64,000 nt of DNA from Thermosyntropha sp. (lineage in GTDB: Bacteria; Bacillota; Syntrophomonadia; Syntrophomonadales; Syntrophomonadaceae): positions 1-64,000 of the forward strand of contig NZ_JACDOH010000005.1 of the NCBI RefSeq assembly GCF_017656155.1, written 5' to 3'. The position numbers and the translations under genes are program-made. Positions within the stretch are counted from its first letter, which is position 1. Each line of letters starts with the position of its first letter. A model generated the notes under the pieces. The model saw nothing but the letters and a program-made list of their open reading frames with translations, was not told the origin of the DNA and ran no database searches. Below, one piece after another: positions 17,388 through 25,000 of the stretch.

Positions 17388-18311
17388 CTATCTTAAGAAA
17401 CCATTCAATATAGTTTCAACTGCTTCCTCTTCAGTAAGACCCAAGGACATAAGCTTAATAAGCTGTTCGCCGGCTATTTTGCCTATCGCAGCTTCATGAG
17501 TCATAACTGCATCAGAGTCTTCTGCAATAAGCGCTGGAATCGACTTAATCTTAGCGTTGTCCATTATTATAGCATCACATTCGACGTGTCCGAAACATGA
17601 GGTCTTACCGGTTAAAGATGCTTTAAAAACCTGTTCAGAAGAATCTTTCGCTACTGACCTGGACAGGATCTGAGCATTGCCGTCCTTTCCTTCTATATAT
17701 ATATTAATATCAGACTCTGCTCTCTGCTTTCCATGAGTAAGAAGCCTTTCTATAATTTTAAGGCTTCCTTTTTCTCCAATATAAGCAACAGTCGAGCGGA
17801 AAGTGTCATCAACCCCCTTAATCTGTACCATTTCCAGCTCAGCACTTGCTCCTTCTTCTATCCTGATAATTGTAGAGGGGTTTAAAATCCTCTTGCCTTT
17901 TCCTTCTCCCTGCCCATAATGTTTTTCCGCATATTTGAGCCGGGCACCTTTTTTGACAATAATTTCATGGATACCATCATGTCTGGAATCGCTATGACTT
18001 GTATTGTGGATTCCACAGCCTGCTATTATAGTTACCTCTGCATCTTCTCCCACAATGAAAGTATTATAAACTTTATCCCGCATTCCCGGTTTAGTAAGTA
18101 TTACCGGCACATGCACCGTTTCATTTTTAGTTCCAGGTTTTATCTCTACCACAAGGCCGCCATGTTCAGGATGTGAACTTATCTTGATATTCGAAGAGGA
18201 ACTTCGTACAACTGCTTCCCCATCTTTTCGAATATTAACAGCTCCTGAAGGAATATTCTTTAAATTCGCAACTGCATTTAAAACATCAAAATCTAGATTA
18301 TTTAATTTCAT
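17388..18311 (-). CDS. SufB/SufD-family Fe-S cluster scaffold, short form (minimal SUF)
   Basis: A 307-residue SufBD-family protein with the parallel beta-helix core (for example VIAGCGIHN, GSLKIIERLLTHGKQRAESDINIYIEGKDGNAQILSRSVAKD) and the conserved C-terminal segment SDAVMTHEAAIGKI followed by LMSLGLTEEEAVETILNGFLR. It is much shorter than classical SufB (about 470 residues). It pairs only with SufC; no sufS, sufU or second SufB/D follows. This matches the two-gene minimal SUF systems known in anaerobes and archaea. Its ATG overlaps the sufC stop by 14 bases, implying coupled translation. It should scaffold Fe-S clusters in the cytosol with the SufC ATPase. Confidence 0.9.
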   Translation of the reverse strand: MKLNNLDFDVLNAVANLKNIPSGAVNIRKDGEAVVRSSSSNIKISSHPEHGGLVVEIKPGTKNETVHVPVILTKPGMRDKVYNTFIVGEDAEVTIIAGCGIHNTSHSDSRHDGIHEIIVKKGARLKYAEKHYGQGEGKGKRILNPSTIIRIEEGASAELEMVQIKGVDDTFRSTVAYIGEKGSLKIIERLLTHGKQRAESDINIYIEGKDGNAQILSRSVAKDSSEQVFKASLTGKTSCFGHVECDAIIMDNAKIKSIPALIAEDSDAVMTHEAAIGKIAGEQLIKLMSLGLTEEEAVETILNGFLR

Positions 18312-19044
18312 ATATCATTTCTCCCCGACATTCTTGTCTCTTTTTGCATTCAATATCATCACATATAAGCGGCCATATTTCATCTGGTCTGCCTTCAGCA
18401 GCTACAACTCCATCTTTTATAAGAATTATCTCATCACATACCGGAAGAACATTTTCATTATGAGTTATAATAATGGCAATAGCCTTATCATTATTCTTAT
18501 AATTACTCATAATTATATGTATAAGCTTCTGTATAGTCCAGAGATCAACTCCTGCCTCCGGCTCATCAAAAATGCTTAATTTTGCATTTCTCACTAAAAC
18601 TTGAGCAATTTCAATGCGCTTTATCTCCCCTCCACTCAAACTGGCATCTAAATCACGTTCTAAATAATCTTCAGGGCATAGACCTACATCACGCAAAGTT
18701 TTACGCAGGAGATTATTATCTATATCAGGTTTGGCAATCTTAAGTAAATCCTGTACAGTAAGACCTTTAAAACGCGGAGGCTGCTGAAAAGCATAAGCAA
18801 TCCCTCTTCTTGCCCTCTCCGTTATCGAAAGATCGGTTATATCTTCACCATCAAAATAAATATGTCCTTCAGTAGGCTTATATATCCCCATAATAACTTT
18901 TGCCAAAGAAGTCTTTCCCCCACCATTAGGACCAGTTATTCCGTAAAGTTTACCAGGTTCAAACTTTATATTTATTCCCTTAAGTATTTCTTTATTTTCA
19001 CCATGGTCATCGACAGCCATGGTTATATTTTTAATTTCTAACAT
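18298..19044 (-). CDS. sufC: SufC, Fe-S assembly ABC ATPase
   Basis: A 248-residue soluble ABC ATPase. Walker A is GPNGGGKTSLAK, the Q-loop is YAFQQPPRFKGL, the signature is LSGGEIKR and Walker B is LSIFDEPEAGVD; the switch His is in IIITHNEN. It powers cluster assembly on the SufBD-type scaffold encoded next. It is the first gene of the sufC-sufD-lysR operon, with a recognisable promoter about 40 to 70 bases upstream of the ATG. Confidence 0.95.
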   Translation of the reverse strand: MLEIKNITMAVDDHGENKEILKGINIKFEPGKLYGITGPNGGGKTSLAKVIMGIYKPTEGHIYFDGEDITDLSITERARRGIAYAFQQPPRFKGLTVQDLLKIAKPDIDNNLLRKTLRDVGLCPEDYLERDLDASLSGGEIKRIEIAQVLVRNAKLSIFDEPEAGVDLWTIQKLIHIIMSNYKNNDKAIAIIITHNENVLPVCDEIILIKDGVVAAEGRPDEIWPLICDDIECKKRQECRGEMIYEIK

Positions 19045-19082
19045 TTATTGCCCTCCAAAGCTGCACATAATATTGAACAATA

Positions 19083-19111
19083 TTTTAACATAACTTTTTG
19101 TTATACTTCAA
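19083..19111 (-). promoter_or_regulatory. suf operon promoter with an embedded LysR-type operator
   Basis: On the minus strand TTGAAG (19106-19111) and TTAAAA (19083-19088) are separated by exactly 17 bases. The spacer holds ATAAC-AAAAA-GTTAT (19090-19104), an inverted repeat with the T-N11-A pattern of LysR-family sites. Its position between -35 and -10 would suit repression or ligand-dependent control by the LysR protein encoded in the operon. Confidence 0.5.
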
Positions 19112-19226
19112 TGAACTACTAATACTCATAATAAAAATAAAATCAAAAAATTTCAACTCTACAATAATGTCATATCAATTATATAAAACCAAAAATATGA
19201 TACAAAATTTTCATCCATTATTTTTT

Positions 19227-19457
19227 CTAGTTTTGTAACAATTCTACCTCTACAGCATCTGCCATTCCTCTCCCCAAAGCAAGCCTGGTTCTTCCTATCT
19301 CCAAAACCACAGGCCCGTTAAATGGATGACGCGATATAAGCTTTAATTCAGTCCCCGGTACCAATCCCATTTCAAAAAGTTTTCTTTGTCCCTGAACACC
19401 TTTCTTTATAGTTTTTACCTTTGCCTTTTGGCCTGGAGTCATTTCATTTACTGTCAT
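19227..19457 (-). CDS. feoA: FeoA-domain protein
   Basis: A 76-residue SH3-like FeoA-domain protein (LTPGQKAKV-like start, LFEMGLVPGTELKLISRHPFNGPVVLEIG, LALGRGMADAVEV). FeoA proteins assist the FeoB ferrous iron transporter or act as small iron-related regulators. No feoB is found in the window, so it is solitary here. The ATG follows GGAGGG at eight bases. A Fur-box-like palindrome lies about 92-106 bases upstream and a fur-family gene is next upstream, consistent with iron control. Confidence 0.9.
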   Translation of the reverse strand: MTVNEMTPGQKAKVKTIKKGVQGQRKLFEMGLVPGTELKLISRHPFNGPVVLEIGRTRLALGRGMADAVEVELLQN

Positions 19458-19548
19458 TCATAGTCCCTCCTTTTTGTGCCGGCAAAATTAAATTAAGTAT
19501 AATACCTACATAACTACTACCTGTCTTGCCGTCCCAATGCGATAATAT

Positions 19549-19563
19549 TAATAATCATTATCA
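19549..19563. promoter_or_regulatory. Fur box-like operator upstream of feoA
   Basis: TAATAATCATTATCA differs at one position from the 7-1-7 Fur consensus TGATAATNATTATCA. On the minus strand it overlaps a possible -10 (TATTAT) for feoA. It lies just downstream of the fur-family gene, in the only intergenic gap before feoA. Confidence 0.6.
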
Positions 19564-19584
19564 AAAAATTCCTATAAAAAAAGA

Positions 19585-20019
19585 TTATTTCGTCGAGGAA
19601 TTTCGGCACTCAGGACAATATCCATAAAACTTCAGCTCATGGTCAACAATTTCAAAACCACGATTCTCCAATTTTTTTTCCAGTCCATTCAGTAAATCTT
19701 CTTCAACTTCATAAATCTTGCCACATTTAAGGCAAACTATATGATGGTGCCGGTGACTTTCATCATCAGAAAGCTCATAGCGGAATTTACCACCTTCAAA
19801 CATAGTTTTATACAAAATATTCATGCTGGCCAGTTTTTCCAAAGTTCTATAAACCGTAGCCATTCCAATATTGGGAAGTTTTCGTCTTGCCTCCTGCAAA
19901 ACTTCTTCCGCACTTAAATGCTTACCACGGTTATCCATCATAACCTCTAAAACAGCTTCCCGCTGTTCGGTAAGCTTGTAGTTATTCTCTTTAAGCTTGG
20001 CATTTATCTTTTTATCCAT
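19585..20019 (-). CDS. fur: Fur-family metalloregulator
   Basis: A 144-residue Fur/PerR/Zur-family repressor. The winged helix includes LSAEEVLQEARRKLPNIGMATVYRTLEKLA. The metal-binding C-terminal half has SDDESHRHHHIVCLKCGKIYEVEED and a final GYCPECRNSS, giving the two CxxC pairs of the structural zinc site and the His-rich sensing site. Which metal or oxidant it senses cannot be decided from sequence alone. A Fur-like box next to it in front of feoA makes iron the favoured guess. Confidence 0.88.
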   Translation of the reverse strand: MDKKINAKLKENNYKLTEQREAVLEVMMDNRGKHLSAEEVLQEARRKLPNIGMATVYRTLEKLASMNILYKTMFEGGKFRYELSDDESHRHHHIVCLKCGKIYEVEEDLLNGLEKKLENRGFEIVDHELKFYGYCPECRNSSTK

Positions 20020-20082
20020 TTTTACTCCCTCTTTAGATAATAGCCCTAATTATATATTAACACTCTAAAAAAAAATGTAAAA

Positions 20083-20202
20083 TCAGCTCTTTTTAAGATA
20101 CCAGCCCTTTTCCACCCTTTTTATCTGTTCAAAAATCTCCCGTATCGACCACAGATTCACAAAAGCCATATATTCCCAGAACATAGACCAAGTCTTTTCC
20201 AT
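20083..20202 (-). CDS. Possible small basic/aromatic protein downstream of yibE/F
   Basis: A 39-codon open frame begins at an ATG 21 bases after the yibE/F stop codon, in the same frame, and ends at a TGA. The product is rich in Trp, Tyr and basic residues (ends KRVEKGWYLKKS) and could be an amphipathic peptide. The upstream site is weak (AATGAG). No family is recognised. It may be a real cotranscribed small gene or a decayed C-terminal extension of yibE/F. Confidence 0.3.
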   Translation of the reverse strand: MEKTWSMFWEYMAFVNLWSIREIFEQIKRVEKGWYLKKS

Positions 20203-20223
20203 CTCATTTGAAGAATGTTTATA

Positions 20224-21384
20224 CTAAAAATCTTCAATCCTGCTGCTGTAGTTTTGAGCTTCCTTTTCCGCAAGAAGACCAGCAATAATCGCTGTTAAAG
20301 GCACCGCCACTATAAGTCCTATACTTCCTGCTAATGCCCGCACTATTTCCGTAGCAATCAGCTCGGTATTAAATATTCTTATTGCCGGTGTATTATAAGC
20401 CATCAATAAAAGCAAAAGAGGAAGAGCTCCACCAGTATAAGCCAAAATCAAGGTGTTGGCCATAGTCCCCATAATATCACGCCCAACATTCATCCCTGCA
20501 CCCATAAGCTGCAGTCTATTTAAACCCGGATTAGCTTTTTTTATCTCATCAATAGAAGAGGCAATCGACATGGCAACATCCATGATAGCACCCAAAGCAC
20601 CTGTTATTATACCGGCAAATAAGAGTCCCTGCATATCAACCTTCAAATTTTCAACATACAAAAGCATCCTGCTCTCTTCTGTAGCATAACCGGTTAAATG
20701 AGCTAAATCTCCTACCCACATAGCAATTAAGCCGGCAACAACAACTCCCCCTGCCGTTCCTAAGGTAGCTGCTACAGATTTGCGTGAAATTCCCCCTACA
20801 ATGAACATAGTCAAAAGGGTAACCGCCACAAGCACAATGACAGTAACAGGTATAGGAGAATATCCTTTAAGCAAAAAAGGAAGCAAAACTTTATATATAG
20901 CCAAAATAGTAAATCCCAATGCTACCAATGATTTTATCCCTTTTATACCGCCAACAATAATAAGAGATAAAACAAAACCTAAAATAAGGTAATTCAAATA
21001 AGATGTACGGACCATATCCGCAATATAAACTTCAGATAACCTGCCATTCTCCTCTGTTATATAGAGAACTACCTTATCTCCTGGTTTAACAATTAAATCC
21101 CATCCTCTAGTCCCTGAAAGCGAGTTGCGCGCTTCTACTACTTTTCCCTTGTATTCTCCAGTAAGCACTTTTACCTTAATAATCTGTTCAGTAAAATAAT
21201 GTTCATCCTGCTCCGGGCTGGAAGAGGCCTCATTAACTTCTAAAACTATAGCTTTTTCATATTTTTCAACAGGCAACTTGTTGGCTTCTCCGTCAGTCCC
21301 AATCGCCACTGGTAATTTGCAAAAAACAAAAATAACTAGAAAAAGCCCCCACATAAATAAAAATGCCAAATTACCCTTCTTCAT
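20224..21384 (-). CDS. YibE/F-family membrane protein
   Basis: A 386-residue protein with one N-terminal membrane segment and an exterior beta-rich domain (about residues 30-125, including KVKVLTGEYKGKVVEARNSLSG). About seven further transmembrane segments follow, including GLLFAGIITGALGAIMDVAMSIASSIDEI and GMNVGRDIMGTMANTLILAYTG. This is the YibE/YibF layout found widely in Firmicutes; its biochemical role is unknown. It starts with a typical MKK leader. Neighbours (fur, feoA) may suggest metal or envelope homeostasis, but there is no direct evidence. Confidence 0.88.
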   Translation of the reverse strand: MKKGNLAFLFMWGLFLVIFVFCKLPVAIGTDGEANKLPVEKYEKAIVLEVNEASSSPEQDEHYFTEQIIKVKVLTGEYKGKVVEARNSLSGTRGWDLIVKPGDKVVLYITEENGRLSEVYIADMVRTSYLNYLILGFVLSLIIVGGIKGIKSLVALGFTILAIYKVLLPFLLKGYSPIPVTVIVLVAVTLLTMFIVGGISRKSVAATLGTAGGVVVAGLIAMWVGDLAHLTGYATEESRMLLYVENLKVDMQGLLFAGIITGALGAIMDVAMSIASSIDEIKKANPGLNRLQLMGAGMNVGRDIMGTMANTLILAYTGGALPLLLLLMAYNTPAIRIFNTELIATEIVRALAGSIGLIVAVPLTAIIAGLLAEKEAQNYSSRIEDF

Positions 21385-21467
21385 AATACCCTCCCTTTGT
21401 AAAAGTTCGCTATTATTTTACCATAAAATGAAGAGTAATTTGGCACCAAACTAGGTTATACATTTTG

Positions 21468-22529
21468 TTAAATTGTCATAAAATAGTCAAAAACATACGC
21501 GGTATCCGTAGGCCCCGGAGCCCCTTCCGGATGAAATTGCACTGTAAAATACGGATAATATCTATGTTTTAAACCTTCCACCGTTTTATCGTTCAATTCC
21601 TCAAACCATATTTTCCATCCCAATTCAGCAAGCAAACCTCTATCTACAGCATATCCGTGATTTTGGGCAGTAACAAAACACCTGCCGCTTTCTAAATCTT
21701 TAACAGTGTGATTTCCCCCTCTGTGTCCAAACTTCATTTTATAAGTATTCGCCCCCGTGCTTAAAGCTAAAACCTGATGTCCCAAACAAATGCCAAGAAT
21801 GGGAATATAATTTGGTATCTTTTGCAGTTCTCTTTGGACATAATTCAAAACTTTAGGATTCCCAGGCCCATTAGATAAAATAATTTTATCCGGGACAAAC
21901 TCCATAACTTCTTCTGCTTTAGTCCATGCCGGGACTACTATTACTGTGCAGTCATAATCGAAAAGTTTGTTTATAATACTCTTTTTTACGCCCAAATCCC
22001 AAACTACAACTTTTTGTTTACCATTACCATAAATCATCTTCTTATCTATGCTTACCTTACGCGGCAAATCCTCATCCAGCATCTTTTTACTGTTGGCAGC
22101 CCTTTCTCTTACTTTTTCAATTGACTCAACCTTAGAACATATAACTCCTCCCATGCTGCCTTCTGTACGCAAAATCCGAGTAAGCATTCTGGTATCAATT
22201 CCCCGGATGCAGGCAACGTCATATTCTCTTAAAAATTGCTCCATGTTCCACTTGCTCTGATAATGTCCCGTAAGTTCGGCAAAATCATATAAAACAATTC
22301 CATTAACAGCCGGTTTCTCATATTCAAAATCATATTCATTAAAACCATAATTGCCAATCTGAGGATAAGTAAAAACCAGTATCTGTCCGGCATAAGAAGG
22401 ATCAGTTATTATTTCCTGATAACCATTCATGCTGGTATTGAATACTATTTCCCCCTCCGCTTCACTTCCGCTTACAAGCTCTCCTTTGAAGACAAAACCG
22501 TTTTCTAATACTAAATATCCTTCTTTCAT
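21468..22529 (-). CDS. carA: Carbamoyl-phosphate synthase small (glutaminase) subunit
   Basis: CarA (353 residues) hydrolyses glutamine and passes ammonia to the CarB synthetase subunit. The N-terminal CPSase domain includes FNTSMNGYQEIITDPSY. The C-terminal class I glutamine amidotransferase triad is visible: Cys in LGICLGHQVLA, and His/Glu in YFTVQFHPEGAPGP. It is the last gene of the split glutamate synthase operon, 15 bases after the GXGXG-domain gene, and carB is not in the window. That placement couples this glutamine-using enzyme to nitrogen assimilation genes rather than to pyrimidine or arginine genes. Confidence 0.95.
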   Translation of the reverse strand: MKEGYLVLENGFVFKGELVSGSEAEGEIVFNTSMNGYQEIITDPSYAGQILVFTYPQIGNYGFNEYDFEYEKPAVNGIVLYDFAELTGHYQSKWNMEQFLREYDVACIRGIDTRMLTRILRTEGSMGGVICSKVESIEKVRERAANSKKMLDEDLPRKVSIDKKMIYGNGKQKVVVWDLGVKKSIINKLFDYDCTVIVVPAWTKAEEVMEFVPDKIILSNGPGNPKVLNYVQRELQKIPNYIPILGICLGHQVLALSTGANTYKMKFGHRGGNHTVKDLESGRCFVTAQNHGYAVDRGLLAELGWKIWFEELNDKTVEGLKHRYYPYFTVQFHPEGAPGPTDTAYVFDYFMTI

Positions 22530-22544
22530 AAAACTACCCTCACT

Positions 22545-23270
22545 TTAAATTCCAGCATATAATTTTTTATAAGGTCTGTTTCCAGTGCTTATTATCTTAT
22601 TAAACTCATCAATTTTTACATTTTCTAAATTAATTTCAAACAAACTTTTATATACCTCTAAATGAAATGTCAAAACCTCTTTATCCCTTTCCCCTAAAGA
22701 TTCAACTCTTACATCCCGCCCAACCTCAACATTTCCTCTCATATAAATGACTCCTCCATGCATACCGCTGGCGCAAAAATACCCAGCTGGCCGCCAAGCA
22801 TCCTGCCGGTTAATAAGTATTATAATTCCTCCAGCCATATATTCCCCTAAAAAATCTCCGGCAGTCCCTCCTATAACCAAAACCGGTTTTTTTTCTCCGA
22901 ATTCTTTCATATGCACACCTGCTCTATACCCTACATTATCTCTAACATACACACTGCCACCACGCATACCGTAACATATAATATCTCCGGCACTTCCGTA
23001 TACTGCCAAAGCCCCCCCATTCATAGTATTGGCAGCTCCATCCTGAACATTGCCATAAACCCTGATAAAAGGCCCGTCCATAAAGATGCCCAAATCATTC
23101 CCCGGCACCCCGTTGATTACAATGTCGAAATCACCTTCCAAACCCGCTGCAATATACCGCTGCCCGTTAACATTATTTATAACCGCGTTTTTGTCAGAGC
23201 TCAAAGCCTCTTTAATCATACCGTTAAGTTGGCGAAAATGTTTCTTATCACCATCTATAAAAACAGCCAT
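22545..23270 (-). CDS. Glutamate synthase GXGXG-domain subunit (GltB3-like)
   Basis: A stand-alone version of the C-terminal right-handed beta-helix domain of the large glutamate synthase subunit, about 241 residues. Regular G-XX-G-XXX-G turns are visible from residue 55 on (VYGNVQDGAANTMNGG, YGMRGGSVYVRDNVG, GGTAGDFLGEYMAGG, SGMHGGVIYMRGNV). In archaeal-type split GOGAT this domain is a separate protein that assembles with the FMN core. Its ATG overlaps the preceding stop codon (TGATG); a TTG one codon earlier is less likely. It contributes structure rather than catalysis. Confidence 0.88.
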   Translation of the reverse strand: MAVFIDGDKKHFRQLNGMIKEALSSDKNAVINNVNGQRYIAAGLEGDFDIVINGVPGNDLGIFMDGPFIRVYGNVQDGAANTMNGGALAVYGSAGDIICYGMRGGSVYVRDNVGYRAGVHMKEFGEKKPVLVIGGTAGDFLGEYMAGGIIILINRQDAWRPAGYFCASGMHGGVIYMRGNVEVGRDVRVESLGERDKEVLTFHLEVYKSLFEINLENVKIDEFNKIISTGNRPYKKLYAGI

Positions 23271-24535
23271 CAATAAGTCCCCCCCTTAAACCCGGCTTCT
23301 GCTCTTCCAAGGAGCCTCCATGAAATTTCCGGAGATAATATACTCTGTTTAAAATCTGTGATCTTGATTTTTTTCTCAATTAAATAACGATATATTCCAC
23401 ATCGGTAAATATCTCCTATCAAAACAGTCCCAACAAGAACATCATCTTTTAATATAAATTTTTTATAGTTAAATTCCCCTCTAAACTCCTCTATAATTTC
23501 TGAATCCCTGTCGTCACAATTACTAAGACCGGCAGTAACAATATTTAAACCTAAAAGAGGAATGGAATTAAAAGCAATACTTCCTCTATATCTGACATTT
23601 TCACCTGCCATATTCGCGCCGGCAATCCTTCCTTGGATATAAGCATTAGGTAATATGGGAACAACTTTCTTTTCCCCAGAAATAATTTCATAAGCCTGGG
23701 CAACATCACCGGCTGCATATATTCCATCTATAGAAGTTTGCAAATACTCGTCAACTAAAATACCTTTATCAACTTTTAAATTCTTAAGGTTAAGCCAGGC
23801 ATAATTAGGTTTTATACCAGCAGCAGCTATAACCATATCACATTCTAAAATCGTTCCATCGCTCAATATAAGCCGCTCAAGCTTATCTTCTCCCTCTTTT
23901 TCTTCCACTATATTCTGTATAAATATGCTGATTCCACGCCTTTTTAGATAATTTTCAACTATATTTCCAGCCTTCAAATCCAAAATAGAATTTAACAAAC
24001 AATCCCCTGCTTCCACTACTGCAACATCCTGTCCTCTAAAAAACATACTCTCAGCTGCTTTAAGTCCTACTAATCCTCCCCCTATTATTGCAACATTTTG
24101 CCTTTTGCCCGCTTTTTTTAAAAAGTCATCTATTTTTTTTACATCATCAAAACTATGAAACAAAAAAACATTATCATAACCACCATTCAAAAAATCAGGA
24201 ACAACAGGTTTTCCTCCAGTAGCAATCAGCAATTTGTCATAATGAATTTGCTCTGAACCTGGTTCAATCCATACAATTTTTGTTTCCGGATTTATTTGAA
24301 CATTGCTTTGCCCTGTATGCAAGGCTACCCCATTCTGGACATAAAAATTTTTATCCCGATAATATATGTTTTTTTCAATAATTTTCCCACTTAAATAATA
24401 AGAAATCAGAGGACGTGAGTAAGCTTCATAAACTTCGTCAGAGATTATTATTATTTCCCCTTGTTTGTCTATTTCCCTTATTCCTTCTACCGCTCCAATG
24501 GCTGCTGTTGAATTACCTATTATTACATAACGCAT
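23270..24535 (-). CDS. FAD/NAD(P)-dependent oxidoreductase of the glutamate synthase operon
   Basis: A 421-residue pyridine nucleotide-disulfide-type oxidoreductase. The FAD site is at the N-terminus (YVIIGNSTAAIGAV), the NAD(P) site is VAIIGGGLVGLKAAE at about residue 150, and the second FAD motif is DGIYAAGDVAQAYE at about 270. It resembles NADH oxidase/nitrite reductase-like flavoproteins. Between the polyferredoxin and the GXGXG gene, it probably feeds electrons from NAD(P)H through the ferredoxin subunit to the glutamate synthase core. This is inferred from the operon; the donor is not determined. Confidence 0.85.
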   Translation of the reverse strand: MRYVIIGNSTAAIGAVEGIREIDKQGEIIIISDEVYEAYSRPLISYYLSGKIIEKNIYYRDKNFYVQNGVALHTGQSNVQINPETKIVWIEPGSEQIHYDKLLIATGGKPVVPDFLNGGYDNVFLFHSFDDVKKIDDFLKKAGKRQNVAIIGGGLVGLKAAESMFFRGQDVAVVEAGDCLLNSILDLKAGNIVENYLKRRGISIFIQNIVEEKEGEDKLERLILSDGTILECDMVIAAAGIKPNYAWLNLKNLKVDKGILVDEYLQTSIDGIYAAGDVAQAYEIISGEKKVVPILPNAYIQGRIAGANMAGENVRYRGSIAFNSIPLLGLNIVTAGLSNCDDRDSEIIEEFRGEFNYKKFILKDDVLVGTVLIGDIYRCGIYRYLIEKKIKITDFKQSILSPEISWRLLGRAEAGFKGGTY

Positions 24536-24537
24536 AA

Positions 24538-24987
24538 TTATTCCTCCCCATACCTTAAAGCCTCATTTGGACAATGCTCAACACATTGGGGCATATCAAA
24601 GCTATCCTTACATAAATCACATTTCAAAGGCAGAGATCGGCCGTTTTCACTCCCTTCCCTTATAAAACCATAGGGACAGGCTATTACACAGGTAAAACAT
24701 CCTACACATCTTTCTTTATCAACTTTCACCACCCCCGTTCGGTTATCTTTAAACATAGCTCCACTTATACACGAATACACGCATAAAGGTTCATCACAAT
24801 GCCTACACATCAAAGAATAAGAATTGCCTTCTTCTTCCTCAATAAATAACCGGGGAACAGGTTTTAAGGACGATAATTTAAATGCCTTAAGTAGGTCTTT
24901 CGGATATTCTGAATGGGCAGCTGCACAATAAACCATGCAAGTTCCACAACCTATGCAAAAATCTTCTATCACATAAACTTTTTTCAT
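24538..24987 (-). CDS. 4Fe-4S polyferredoxin subunit (DmsB/HycB-like)
   Basis: A 149-residue protein with four cysteine groups for [4Fe-4S] clusters: CIGCGTCMVYC, CRHCDEPLCVYSC, CVGCFTCVIACP and CDLCKDSFDMPQCVEHCP. The pattern is that of electron-transfer subunits such as DmsB. The ATG at 24987 is chosen because AGGAGG precedes it at nine bases; a longer frame to 25008 overlaps the upstream gene. It most likely wires the FAD oxidoreductase to the FMN/Fe-S glutamate synthase core in the same operon. Confidence 0.88.
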   Translation of the reverse strand: MKKVYVIEDFCIGCGTCMVYCAAAHSEYPKDLLKAFKLSSLKPVPRLFIEEEEGNSYSLMCRHCDEPLCVYSCISGAMFKDNRTGVVKVDKERCVGCFTCVIACPYGFIREGSENGRSLPLKCDLCKDSFDMPQCVEHCPNEALRYGEE

Positions 24988-25000
24988 ATAACAAAACCTC

